Shown: positions 1 to 13,780 of the stretch, one piece after another
Layout: each line of letters opens with the position of its first letter
Numbering within the stretch: position 1 is the stretch's first letter
NCBI RefSeq assembly: GCF_024679095.1
Contig: NW_026111747.1
Span: forward strand, 1 to 64,000
Source of the DNA: Eriocheir sinensis
Lineage: Eukaryota > Arthropoda > Malacostraca > Decapoda > Varunidae
Reading direction: 5' to 3'
Length of the DNA: 64,000 nt
Program-made: the position numbers and the translations under genes
The notes under the pieces: model-generated
The model's database searches: none
The model's input: only the letters and a program-made list of their open reading frames with translations
What the model was told of the DNA's origin: nothing

Positions 1-197
<197 letters not shown>

Positions 198-310
198 TAT
201 TTTGCATCTTTATTTTATAAATTTTACATTACTTTATTGATATTATGTTATATCGATACAATTTTACATTATTCTGTATTATTTTATATATTTTCTTACA
301 TACACATTAG

Positions 311-313
<3 letters not shown>

Positions 314-354
<41 letters not shown>
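314..354. repeat. (TA)n array, 41 bp
   Basis: Pure TA run following ACATTAGCTG, inside plus-oriented satellite. Confidence 0.95.
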
Positions 355-357
<3 letters not shown>

Positions 358-3134
358 ATATTTTTATAAAAAAAAATTGTGTTTTTGTATGATTTTAGTA
401 CAAATTTAGTTATGTTAATAACCATTTTATGAAATTTTAACTTTTGCACACAAATATATATTATTTATTAATTGTTATGTTGATCTATTTAAATGCAATT
501 TACATTGTTTTATGTGTAATTTTATATATATATTTGTATACATATTTTCATTATTTAATATATATTTTGTATATATATTTTATATAAATTTATTGTGTTA
601 TTTTTATGCAATGTATTTGTATATATATTTTGATTCAAATTCACATTATTTATATGTATTTTGTATATATTTTACCACAAATTTAGGTTTATTTATGTTT
701 ATTTTGTATATTTATTTTCATTCAAATTTAGATTTATTTTGTGTGAATATATTTATATTGTATTATACAATTGATTATTTTATGTGTATTTTACTATATA
801 TTTTTCTTTACAACTATTACATTCTTCTATGGGTATTTTGTTCATTTATTTTGTATATTAATTTATTTTTATTTCATTATTATTTTCTGCTACATATTTT
901 TATACTGTATTACACTTATTTAATGTGTGTTTTGTATATATATATTTTATAGAAAATTTATGATTTGATGTGCATTTGACTGTATGTATGTTTTTATACA
1001 AATTTTACATTATTTTTAAGTGTATTCTGCATATCTAATTTTTCCTAGAGGGTCACTATATTTTATGTGTATTTTGTTTATTTATTTTCCTTACTAGGAA
1101 ATTTAATTATGTTATGTGCATTTTTTTTTGTACATATGGTTCTCATTGCATTGCTTTATTTATGATATTTTTGCTTTATATTTTTCATAAGGCCAAATTT
1201 ACATTATTTTATTCAGGTATTTTCTTTATGTATTTTGATATTATTAATGTGCATTTTATATATATTTTATACAAATATGTCGTTACTTTATGAATATTTG
1301 TTTATATATTTATACAAATTACTTATTTATTGATATTCTGTGCTTATCCTTATTTTACACATTTATTTAATAGGTATTTTATTTATATATTTAAAACATA
1401 ATTTACATGTTACTTTATGTGTATTTGTTTAAATATTTTTGATATACATTTACATTATTAATATATGTGTATTTTGTACACGTATTTCATCATCACAAGT
1501 TATCTAATTTATATGTATTTTGTATATTCATTTTCACAACGAAATGGTTTTTGTGTGTTGTTTTAACATATATTTTTCCTTGCAAATTTTAGTTATTTCA
1601 TATATAATTTTTGGATATTTATTTTCCCTAAATATATTAATTCTTCTTAATGAAATTTAGTTTAATTGAATTTGATAATGAAGTTACCTTATTTTAGGTG
1701 TAGTTTTTTATTTATATTTATACGTATTCACATAATTTTATGTGTATTTTTTGTATATATTTTCAACGAAATTTACGTTATTTTGTGTGTTTTCATATAT
1801 ATATTTTAGTTCAAATTTACATAGAATTGATGTGTATTTTTTATATCTATTTCAACAAATTTACCTTATTGTATGTGCATTTTTGTATATCTTATTTTAA
1901 TACAAATTTAATTATTTATGTATTTTGTATATATATTTTATAGCAATATGCGTTATTTTATCGGTTATTGTGAATCTTTATTTTCATAGAAATCTATACA
2001 TTATTTTATTGATATTCTGTTCATTTATTTGCAACATTAAAGATTTTACATTATTCTATGTGTATTTTGTATATATTTTTATACATTTTAATCGATTATT
2101 TAAATGTGTATTTTGTATATATATTTTATACAAATTTACGTTATTTTATGTGTATTTGTTTATATATTTTGGACGTAAACTGCATTTACAATATTTTATG
2201 AGTATTTTGTATATATATTTCAAAAGAGAATTTACACTAGTTTTATGAGTATTTTGTATATCTATTTTCACTACTAAACTCAGAGCTATTTATGGTATTT
2301 TAGGCCCTGTATATTTTAATACAAATTTTATTTATATGATGTGTATTTTCCAAATATATTTTCATCTTCAAATAACATATTATTTTATTGTTATTTGTTG
2401 ATTTGATTTATTTTTGGATGTCGAATTTACATTATTTTATATGTACTTTTGTATATGTATTTTATCACGCTTTGACATTATTTAATGTTTATTTTGAAAT
2501 ATATATTTTATACAAATTCATGTTATTTTGATGTTTATTTGTATATACTATTTGCATACCCCAAATTTACATTATTTTATGTGTATTTTTAAATATATTT
2601 CATTACAAATTTAACCTTATTTTATGTTTATTTTGTATATTCATAACAATTCAATTTTAAACTATTTGATAATATATTTGTATTTGTGTTGTGAGTTATT
2701 TATGTGTATTTTACCTTTTCTATATATATATTTTTCATCCAAAAATTACATTATTTTATTGGTATATTTTGTTAATTGATACCATTGATAATGAATTTAG
2801 GAATTATTTTATAGGAATTTTGTTTACTTATTTTTATACTCCACATTATTTATTTAATATTTTGATGTTTTGTGCTATATATTTTATAGCAAATCTCACT
2901 TTTATTTTATGTTGCATTTTTGTTGCATATATTTTATAGAAGAAATTTACGTTATTTTATGTGTATATTCTATATGTTTTCCATATTCTAAATTTACATT
3001 ATTTCTAGTGGTATTTTTGTTTATTTGTTTTTTATACGAATTACACTTGATTATATGTGTTTTTTTTAATCACTTATTTTTATAATACGTATTTACATTA
3101 TTTATATATATATATTTGTTTATATATATTTCGC

Positions 3135-3138
<4 letters not shown>

Positions 3139-3183
<45 letters not shown>
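3139..3183. repeat. (TA)n array, 45 bp
   Basis: Pure TA run after TTTCGCACAAAT, a point where a monomer would normally read CAAATTTAC. Confidence 0.95.
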
Positions 3184-3186
<3 letters not shown>

Positions 3187-5752
3187 TGTTACGTTATTAT
3201 ATGTGTATTCTTGTATAAATATTTTGATAAATTTATATTGTTTTATGTATTTTGTATATATTTATTTCAAATTTAGCTTATTTTATGTGTATTTTGTATT
3301 TTATTTTACAAATTTAATTACTTTTGTGTATTTTGTGCATATAGTTTTATACACAAATTTACGTTATTTTATGTATATTTTATATTTATATTTATACAAA
3401 TACACATTCTTTATTGGTATTTTAATTATTTATTTTGGATGAATTTACATTATTTTATGTGGTATTTTGAGATAAAAATTTCTTTTATACGTATTTTCTT
3501 CATTATTTATGTATTTTGTATATATTTTTATAGAAATTCCACGAATTATTTTATGTTTATTAGGTATATATATTTTGAAACAAATTTACATTGTTTTTAT
3601 ATGTATTTTTTATATCTGTTTTAATACAATTTACCTTTATGTTCTATTTGCATTTTTGTATATTTATTTTAATAAATTTAAATATTTTATGTGTATTTGC
3701 ATATATATTATTATAGAAAATGCGTTATTTTTATGGGTATTTTGCATCTATATTTTTGCATACAAATTTACATTATTTTATTAAAATTCTGTGTGGGTAT
3801 TTATTTTAATACTGACTTCTTACATTATTCTCTTGCTTTTGTTTTGTATATATTTTTTTCTCCATATTCAAATTATTTAATGTAGCATTTTGTAAAGTAT
3901 ATTTTATACAAATTTACGTTATTTTACAAGGTATTTGTTTACATATTTTATTCAAATTGACATTATTTTATGTATTTTGTATATGTATTTCAATACAAAT
4001 TTACCTAATTGTATGTGTATTTTGTATAATTATTTTCATACAAATTTAAATTATTTTGTGTATTTTGTATATTTTTTAGCCAATATTTTTTGTATATTTT
4101 TTTACACAAATTTACGTTATTTTATGTATTTTGTATATCTATTTTCATACCATTTATTCTTTAATAAATATTTTTGTTTATTTTGACACGAATTTACATT
4201 ATTAGAATGAGTATTTTCAGTGCATACTTAATCTGTTTTATACATATTTATTTCATTTCATGTATATTTTGTATATATATATTTCTATAAAATCTACGTT
4301 ATTTTATGTGTATTCGTATATATATTTTGAAACAAATTTACTATTGATTTATGTATATATTTTGCATGGGTATTTTCAATAAATTTACTTATTTGTTATT
4401 GCATTTATATTAATTTTAATTCACATTATAATTCATTCTATGTGTATTTTTGTATATATTTTTATAAAATATGCTTTATTTTATTATATTTATACGTACA
4501 TTTTTTTCATACAAATATTTTATTTTATTGATATTCTGTGTATTTATTTTTGTATATTGATTTTATATTATTTTAAGTGTATTTTGTATATATATTTTAT
4601 ACAAATTTACGTTATTTTATGTGTATTTTGTTTTCATTTCATACTAGAAATTTACATTATTTTGTGTGTATTTTGTACATGTATTTTAATACAAAATGAA
4701 CTTATTTTTGTGTATTTTTGCATATATATTTTTATTAACAAATTTTCAAGTTATTTTATGTGTATTTTGTATATATATTTTCCTCACAAATATATACATT
4801 CTTTTATCGGAATTTTTGTTTATCTATTTTGATATGAATTTATATTATTTTAAGTGTATTTGGTATATATATTTATTTTACTTATTTACATTATTTATAT
4901 GGTTATTTGTATGTATATTTTCCATAGAAATTTACTCCTATTTTATGTGTATTATTCTGTTATATATATTTTGACACGAATTTACATTATTCTATGTGTA
5001 TTTTGCATATTTATTTCTTAATACAAATTTTATTTTATTGTATGTGCATTTATATTTATTTTAATACAAATTTAATTTATTTGATGTGTATTTTATATAT
5101 ATATATTTATACAAGATTACAGAGTTATTATAAGTGTATTTTTGCATCTATTTTCATATGTATTTATATTATTTTATTGATAATTCATTTATTTATTTTG
5201 ATACGATTTCTACATATATTTTATGCAAATTTACTTTATTTATGTGTATTTGTTTATATATTTTCACACAAATTTACATTATTTTATGTTGTATTTTGTA
5301 TATGTGTATTTCAATACAAATCGTAATTCATTTTTGTGTATTTTGTAACATATATTTTTATTTTTTAGTATTTTGGTTATATATTTTTCTACAAATACCA
5401 CATTCTTTTATTGAATATTGTTATTTCAAGGCGATTTTTGATACATGAGTTTACATTATTTTATGTGTATTTAGTATATATTATTTTTCAACGTATTTAC
5501 ATTATTTTATGTGTATTTTGTATATATTTTTCATAAAAATTTACGCCGTTATTTTATTGTAAAAATGTATTCACATATTTTGATACAAATTTACATTATT
5601 TTATGTGTATTTTGCATATCTATATCAATACAAATTCTACTCTTATTGTGATGTGTATGTTTGTATATTTATTTTAATACATATTTAATTATTTTATGTT
5701 TTTTGTATATATCAATATATATATATATGAGTTAGTTGATGGGTAATATGCA

Positions 5753-5754
<2 letters not shown>

Positions 5755-5813
<59 letters not shown>
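5755..5813. repeat. (TA)n array, 59 bp
   Basis: Pure TA run. The left flank (5,725-5,754) is non-satellite and reads GAGTTAGTTGATGGG; the satellite resumes at about 5,820. Confidence 0.97.
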
Positions 5814-5817
<4 letters not shown>

Positions 5818-5879
5818 TATATGTGTGTATTTTGCATCATATTTTCATAAAATATTTACATTACTTATTTAATGTATGT

Positions 5880-5994
5880 TTGATATTCCTATATACCTAT
5901 ATTGATATCTATATTCATCTACTATTCATCTATCTATATTCATTCACCCATCTATCTGTATTCTATCTATTATCTGTGGCCTCTATCTACCGTA

Positions 5995-5996
<2 letters not shown>
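5880..5996. repeat. degenerate ATCT/TATC tetranucleotide tract
   Basis: Imperfect repeats of TATC/ATCT/ATTC (for example CATCTATCTATATTCAT) lie between satellite on the left and a TA array on the right. This is the only tract of this kind in the window and it does not follow the 45-bp monomer. It is probably an independent microsatellite. Confidence 0.8.

Positions 5997-6073
<77 letters not shown>
5997..6073. repeat. (TA)n array, 77 bp
   Basis: Pure TA run joined directly to the ATCT tract on its left and to GGTTATGCAATTTACG satellite on its right. Confidence 0.97.
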
Positions 6074-6075
<2 letters not shown>

Positions 6076-8447
6076 TTATGCAATTTACGCTTATTTTATG
6101 TTTATTTGACTTTATATATTTTGATAAATTTACAATATTTATAGGTATTTTGTATATACGTAATGTTTCAAAACAGATTTTACCTAATTTTATGTGTATT
6201 TTTGTGCATCTATTTTCATTCAAATTTAAATTATTTCCTGTGTTTTTTGTATAGATTTAATACAAATTTAATATGTGTATTTTGTAAAATTTAATTTCAC
6301 CAATAAATATATATTATTTTATTGGTATTTTGTTGATTAATTTATTTGATAATTTAAATTTACATTGTTTTGATGTGTAATTTGTTTATATATTTTTATA
6401 CGTATTTACATTTTCCCTTAATGTATTTTGTATATATATATTTTTATACAAATTTATATTATTTACGTGTATTTGTATATATTTTGATATAAATTTCACA
6501 TTCTTTTTATGTGTATTTTGTATATATATTTCTTTCAACAAATTTGCTTATATTTTATGTGTAAGGTATTTCATATTTATTTTCTATTCAAATTTCTAAA
6601 TTATTTTATATGTATATATTTATTTGTATTTAAGTTATTTTATGTATTTTCTATATTTATTTTCATTCAAAATAACATTTATTTTATTTGGTATTTTGTT
6701 ATATATATTTTGATACGAACTTAGATTATTTGATGTGTATTTTCTATACATATTTTTATACGCATTTACATTATTTAATGTATGTTTTGTATATATATTT
6801 TTTATAGAATTTTACTTCATTTTATGTGCATTTGTGTTATTGTTTTTATACAACTTTACATTATTTTAAGTGTATTTTGTACTTTTTTTTACTGCAAACT
6901 TGCCTTATTTTATGTGTATTTTGTTTATTTATTTTCATACAAATTTAAATTATTTTATGTGCATTTTTGTACATATATTTTATAAATTTGTTATTTATCT
7001 GTATTTTGTTTATTTATTTTCATAAAAATTTTAATTATTTTATGTGCATTTTTGTACATATATTTTTATAGAAATTTGCGTTATTTTATGTGTATTTTGT
7101 AAATGTATTTTCATACAAATTTACATTTTTTATTGGTATTTTGTTTACGTATTTTGATATGAATTTACTTTATGATATGTGTATTTTGTATATGTTTTGT
7201 ATACGGTTTTTCATTATTTAATGTGTATATATTTCAAAACAAATTTACGTTATTTTAAACCTATCTGTTTAAATATTTTAATAAAAATTTACATTATTTT
7301 ATGTATTTTGTATATATATTTCAATACAAATTTATTTTATTTTATGTATATTTTGTATATCTATTTTTATACAAATTTAAATTACTTTTGTGTATTTTTG
7401 TATATAGTTTTATACAAATTTACGTTTTCTTATGTGTATTTTGTATATTTATTTTCTACAAATTCATTCTTTATTGGTATTTTGTTTATTTATTTTATTT
7501 TAATTTACATTATTTTATGTGCATTTTGTATATATATTTTTATACGTATTTATATAATTTCATGTGTATTTTTTTATAAATATTTTTATAGAAATTAACT
7601 TTTTTATTTGTATTCGTATATATATTATTAAAAAAATTTACATTGTTTTATGTAAGGCTTACATATCTATTTCAATACAAATTTACCATATTGTATGTGC
7701 ATTTTGTATATTTATTTTAATATAAATTTAATTATTTGATATGTATTTTAGTAGATATTTTTTTTATAAAAATATACTTTTTTACGGGTATTTTGCATCT
7801 TTATTTTCATACAAATTTATATTATTTTATTGATATTCTGTGTTTTTATTTTGATACGATTTTACATTGTTTTATGTTTATTTTGTATATTTTTTATTTT
7901 ACATATTTACATTATTTAATGTGCATTTTCTATATATATTTTAAACAAATATTCGTTACGTTATGTCTTTTTGTTTATATATGTTTGTACTTTATTTTAT
8001 GTGTATTTTCTATATGTATTTCAATACAAATTTATCTAATTTTATGTGTATTTTGTATACCTATTTTCATATAAATTGAAATTATTTTTGTGTGTTATTA
8101 TATATTTTTTTATAAAAATTTTGTTATTTATATATTATTTTGTATATTTATTTTCCTATATACATTCTTTTATTGAAATTTAGTTTATTGAATCTGATGC
8201 AATTCACCTTATTTTAAGTGTATTTTGTATATATATTTTATACGTATTTTCATCATTTTATGTGTATTTTGTATAAATATTTTCATAGAAATTTACGTTA
8301 TTTTATGTGTTTTCATATGTAAATTTTAATACAAATTTACATTATTTGATGTGTATTTTGCATATCTATCTCAATACAAATTTACCTTATTGTATGTGGA
8401 TTTTGTATATTTATTTTAATACATATTTAATTACTTATGTTTACTTT

Positions 8448-8449
<2 letters not shown>
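6074..8449 (+). repeat. 45-bp satellite, plus orientation, 16-mer order legible
   Basis: Monomers follow a readable order, especially from about 7,260 onward: m9 to m16, then m1 to m16, then m1 to m3. A few monomers are fused or shortened: m8 with m9 near 7,940, and m13 with m14 near 8,170. The stretch ends where m4 would begin and a TA array takes over. No gene is visible. Confidence 0.92.
7615..8313 (+). repeat. one 16-monomer higher-order repeat copy (699 bp)
   Basis: The copy runs from the CGTATATATATT start of m1 to the next m1. Diagnostic monomers occur in order. m2 has TTTACC and TTGTATGTGCATTTT; m5 has GCATCTTTATTTTCATAC; m6 has TGATACGATTTTACATTG. m7 has ACATATTTACATTATTTAA, m10 has TTTCAATACAAATTTA, m13 has ACATTCTTTTATTG, and m16 has CATAGAAATTTACGTTA. 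The same order recurs at 54,636 on the plus strand and at 46,417-47,126 on the minus strand. Confidence 0.85.

Positions 8450-8542
<93 letters not shown>
8450..8542. repeat. (TA)n array, 93 bp
   Basis: Pure TA run that starts at the TTTTGTATATAT tract of the monomer following m3. It separates satellite from LINE piece A, so A is TA-bounded on its 5' side. Confidence 0.98.
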
Positions 8543-8545
<3 letters not shown>

Positions 8546-8559
8546 TATCAATGAATGAG

Positions 8560-9371
8560 CAGGGTAGTAGTGATGTTAAATGGGTAATTTGCTGATGATA
8601 CCAAGATCGGTAGAGTAATTGAGTCGGATCAGGACGCTAGTATTCTCCAAGGTGAACTCAACAGATTATATGACTGGGCGGATAAATGGCAGATGGAGGT
8701 TCAATGTAGGAAGTGCAGTATTCTGGTGTAGGTAGGAACAACCCCTCACATAACTATTGCTTAAATGACACTCGCATAAGTAGTTCTGGGTGCGAGAGGG
8801 ATTTAGGGGTCTTAGTGAGCTCTGAACTCCGTCCAAGGGCACAATGCATTCAAGCTAGAAATCGAGCTAATACGGTACTGGGATTTATTTCAAGGAGCGT
8901 AAGCAACAGAAGGCCCAGTCTTCCTCAAACTATATTTAGCATTAGTTAGACCTCATCTTGACTATGAGGTTCAGTTCTGGTCACCCTACTATAGAATGGA
9001 TATCAAATGTTAGAATCGGTGCAGAGGAGGATGACTAAGATGATTCAGGGGTTGAAACTTGCCATACGAGGAAAGACTCAAACAGTTAAACTTGCATTCT
9101 CTAGAAAGGCGAAGGGTGCGTGGAGACATGATCGAGGTTTATAAATGGATGAAGGGCTTTAATAAGGGAGACATTCATAATACACCGGGTAGGACACAGT
9201 AACGGGTTTAAACTGGATAAATTCAGATTCAACAGGGACATAGGCAAAATTGGTTTACTAACAAATTGGTGGATAGTGGAATAAACCTTGCAGTCATGTG
9301 GTGAGTGCCAATACAATTGTCACATTCAAAATAGACTAGACAAATTCATGGACAGCGATATTAGGTGGGGT
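8560..9371 (+). pseudogene. reverse transcriptase C-terminal remnant (CR1/L2-like)
   Basis: The reading frame is broken several times. The FADD-to-WQME segment ends in a TAG near 8,729. A second open segment (8,713-8,949) carries NPSHNYCLNDTRISSSGCER, DLGVLVSSEL and ANTVLGFISRSVSNR. The rest ([43 protein letters not shown]) is spread over other frames. Known CR1/L2 RTs have an aromatic-ADD active site, and the FADD at 8,588-8,599 fits. It cannot encode a working enzyme, because the polymerase palm upstream is absent and the frame is interrupted. Confidence 0.85.
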
Positions 9372-9458
9372 TAGATACACAGAGCTTAGGGTCGAAAGAG
9401 TTGCCTCGTACAGGCCTACCGACCTCTTGCGAACTCCTGCGTTTTATGTTCTTATGTT

Positions 9459-9460
<2 letters not shown>
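9372..9460 (+). other. LINE piece A 3' UTR and TTCTTATG-type tail
   Basis: A short 3' UTR follows the WGstop end and leads to two tandem copies of an 8-bp TTCTTATG-like unit (about 9,443-9,460). Short tandem tails replace poly(A) in CR1/L2-type elements. The last unit grades into the TA array with no break. Confidence 0.75.

Positions 9461-9550
<90 letters not shown>
9461..9550. repeat. (TA)n array, 90 bp, between LINE pieces A and B
   Basis: Pure TA run. The left edge is the tail of LINE A and the right edge is the truncation point of LINE B, so the two retrotransposons touch through TA sequence with no satellite between them. Confidence 0.98.
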
Positions 9551-9553
<3 letters not shown>

Positions 9554-11970
9554 TACCAACTATGTAAAATTCTTTGACTATTTGAATTCTAAAGTGGAGC
9601 ACATCTTGACCTCTCCCTTCGCTAAATCTCCATCCTAGGAGATTTCAATATTCCCACCAGCTTTGGCTTTCATCCTCTTTCACTGACCATCCTGGTGAAC
9701 AAGCCTACAACTTATATCCTCAACGACCTAGAGCAGTTGGTCCAGCACCTACACGTATTCCTGACCGTCTTGGAGATCAACCCAACATTCTAGACCTCTT
9801 CCTTACCTCAAACCCTTCTGCTTATTCTGTCAAACTGTTCTCTCCGTTGGGCTCCTCCGATCACAATCTTATTTCTGCATCCTGTCCTATCGCTCCTGCA
9901 CATCCTCTGGACCCACCGAAGAGGCGATGCTTCTGGCATTTGCTTCCAGCTCGGTGGGACGACCTGAGGATGCACTTTCCGATTCCCGTGGAATGATTAT
10001 TGCTTCCAGGATAGAGACCCTCTGTGTGTGCTCAGCGCATCACAGAGGTGATTGTCTCTGGAATGGAGAACTATTCCTCGTTCTTTCTCTCTCTTACTCC
10101 TCACGCTAAAAGCCTTGGTTTAATCACGCTTGTTCTCGTGCTGTCAATGATAGAGAGGTGGCTCACAAAAGATACCAGAGCCTTCAAACTAATGCTAATT
10201 ATGAACTTTACATTTCTGCCCGAAATCGTGCCAAATCTATTCTCCGACTAACCAAAAATTCTTTCATTAATAGAAATGTCAAAACCTTGCTTTCTCTAAC
10301 TCTTCCCGTGACTTCTGGCATCTAGCCAAAAACATCTCCTCCTTCATCTTCATCTTTCCTCCACTCCTCAGTCCTGACGGCAACTTTGCCGTCTCATCTA
10401 TCTCTAAGGCTGAACTCTTCTCTCAAACTTTTCTAAAACTCCACTCTGGACGATTCTGGGCATATTCCTCTACTCATCCCCCTCTGACTCCTTTATGCCT
10501 GTTATAAAGATTCTTCAAAATGATTTTCTATGCCCTCTCTGGCCTCAATCCTCAGAAGGCTTATGTGGACCTGATGGAGTGCCTCCTATTGTCCTTAAAA
10601 CTGTGCCTCCGTGCTGTCACCCTGCCTGGTCAAACTCTTTTCGCCTCTGCCTGTCAACATCTACCTTTCCTTCTTGCTGGAAGTATGCCTTCCACAGCCT
10701 GTACCTAGAAGGGTGACCGCTCCAATCCCTCAAACTACCGTCCTATTGCTTTACTTTCTTGTCTATCTAAAGCTTTTGAATCAATCCTTAACCGTAAGAT
10801 TCAAAAGCACCTTTCCACTTCTGACCTTATATCTGATCGCCAGTATGGGTTCCGCAAGGGCGTTCTGGTGATCTCTGCTTCTTAACTGACTCTTGGTCAT
10901 CCTCTCTTAGCCGTTTCAGTGAAACTTTTGCTATTGCGCTGGACATATCAAAGCTTTTGATAGGGTCTGCTTCAAATCTTTGCTCTAAACTACCCTATAC
11001 GGTTTCTATCCTTCTCTCTGTACCTTTATCTCCAGTTTCCTTTCTGACCGTTCTATTTCTGCCGTAGTGAACGGTCACTGGTACATTCTTCCCTAAATCT
11101 ATTAACAGTGGTGTCCCACAGAATTCTGTCCTATCTCCACTCTTTTTCTGTTGTTCATTGATGATCTTCTTTCCAAACGAACTGTCCTATCCATTCCTAC
11201 GCCATGATTCCACTCTGCATTATTCAACTTCTTTTAATAGAAGACCCACCCTTCAGGAACTTAACGACTCAAGGCTGGGCTGCAGTACGCTTAGCCTCAG
11301 CCCTTACTATATTTCCGATTGGGGCAAGAAAGAACCTGGTGTCCTTCAACGCCTCAAAAACACAGTTTCTCCTATCCACTCGACACAATCTTCCAAACAA
11401 CTATCCCTATTCTTTGACAACACCCAGCTATCACCTTCCTCAACACTAAACATCCTCCGGTCTATCCTTAACTCAAAATCTCAACTGGAAACTTCATATC
11501 ATCTCTTACTAAATCCAGCTTCCTCGAGGCTGGGCGTTCTGTACCGTCTCATAGTTCTTCTCCCCTGCACAGTTGTTGTCCATATGCAGGGCCTTGTCCG
11601 CCTCGTATGGAGTATGCATCTCATGTGGGGCTCCACCTCACACAGCTCTTCTGGACATGGAGGAGTGGAAGCAAAGGCTCTTCGTCTCATCAGCTCTCCT
11701 CCTCATACTGATAGTCTTCTACCTCTTAAATTCCCGCAATGTTGCCTCTTTCTATCTTCTATCGATATTTCCACGCTACTGCTCTTCTGAACTTGCCTAA
11801 CTGCATGCCTCCCTCCTCCCGCGGCCCACTGCACTCATTTCTACTCATGCTCATCCTATACTGTCCGAACCCCTTATGCAGAGTTAACCAGCATCTTCAC
11901 TCTTTCATCCCTCACGCTGGTAAACTCTGGAACAATCTTCCTTCATCTGTATTTCTCCTGCCTACGACTT
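9551..11970 (+). pseudogene. broken endonuclease/reverse transcriptase ORF of LINE B
   Basis: Domains in order: the C-terminal half of the AP-type endonuclease (GDFN region damaged near 9,640; the SDHNLIS equivalent near 9,855-9,875), a linker, RT palm pieces (LNPQKAYG-like near 10,545; SKAFDR-like near 10,950, itself frameshifted; GVPQ-like near 11,113), and a C-terminal region with FNASKTQFL. The catalytic YADD at 11,198-11,208 has lost one G compared with copy D, which shifts the frame inside the active site. No continuous frame exceeds about 210 codons, so this is a dead copy. Whether all the indels are biological is uncertain (see findings). Confidence 0.88.
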
Positions 11971-12235
<265 letters not shown>

Positions 12236-13258
12236 TATTTTTATATATATTTTGCATCTTTATTTTTCATAGAAATTTACATTAATTTATTGATATTCTG
12301 TTCATTTATTTTGATACGATTTTAAATTATTGTATGTGTATTTTGTACATATTTTTTATACATTTTTCCATTGTTTATTGTGTATTTTGTATATATATTT
12401 TATACAAATTTACGTTATTTTATGTGTATTTGTTTATATATTTTGACTTCAAATTTACAATATTTATGGAGTATTTTGTATATATATTTCAAAAGAAGTT
12501 TACGTAGTTTTATGTGTATTTTGTATATCTATTTTTTACAAATTTAAACTATTTCTGGGTATTTTTTTATATATTTTAATATTTTTTTTAGTTATGGTAT
12601 GTGTATTTTGTAAATTTATTTTCGTTCAAATATATCTTATTTTTTTGGTATTTTGATGATTTATTTTGATACGAATTTACATTATTTTATATGTACTTTG
12701 TATGTATATTTTTATACATTATTTAATGTTTATTTTGAATATATATTTTATACAAATTTATACTATTTTATGTGTATTTGTATATATATTTTTATACAAA
12801 TTTACGTTATTTCATGTGTATTTTGTACATATATTTTTTTACGAATTTACCTTATGTTTATTTTGTATATTTATTTCACTCAATTTGAAATTATTTTATG
12901 TGTATATTTGTATTTGTATTTACGTTATTTTAAGTGTATTTTCTATATATATTTTCATCCAAAATTACATTATTTTATTGGTATTTTGTTAATTTAATTC
13001 GATACGAGTTTAGATTATTTCATAGGTATTTTGTACACATATTTTTATACGCATTTACATTATTTAATTGGTATTTTTTTTATTTATTTTGAAACGAATT
13101 ACATGATTATATGTGTATTTTGTACATATTTTTTATACGTATTTACATTATTTAATGTGTATTTTGTTTATATATTTTCATACAATTTTACGTTTTTATA
13201 TATGTATTTGTATAAATATTTTGATACAAATATACATTAATTTATGTATTTTGTATAA

Positions 13259-13458
<200 letters not shown>

Positions 13459-13780
13459 AGCTATTTATATATTTTGTATATCTATTTTCATACAAATTTA
13501 ATTACTTCTGTGTATTTTTGTATTTAGTTTTATACAAATTTACATTATTTTATGTGTATTTTGTATATTTATATTTGTACAAATACACATTCTTTTATTA
13601 TATTTGTTTATTTATTTTGATACAATTTATATTATTTCATGTATTTTATATACATATTTTATATATTGACTTCATTTTATGTGATTTTTTTTTTATATAT
13701 ATTTCTATAGAAATCTACGTTATTTTTAGTGTATTCGTATATATATTTTGATACAAATTTACATTGTTTTATATACAAAA

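Larger units (their letters stand above)
8543..9460 (+). mobile_element. LINE piece A: CR1/L2-like non-LTR retrotransposon, 5'-truncated
   Basis: Over 900 bp of mixed base composition, unlike the satellite. Translated across frames it gives the end of a reverse transcriptase and a C-terminal region typical of CR1/L2-type elements. Recognisable pieces are a FADD box with TKIGR after it (8,588-8,614), YDWADKWQME, DLGVLVSSELRP, LVRPHLDY, QRRMTKMIQGL, and a RLDKFMDSDIRWG end with stop near 9,371. Everything upstream of the RT active site is missing. The element ends in a TTATGTTCTTATGTTCTTA tail that runs into a TA array. Clade assignment is by motif recognition only. Confidence 0.87.
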
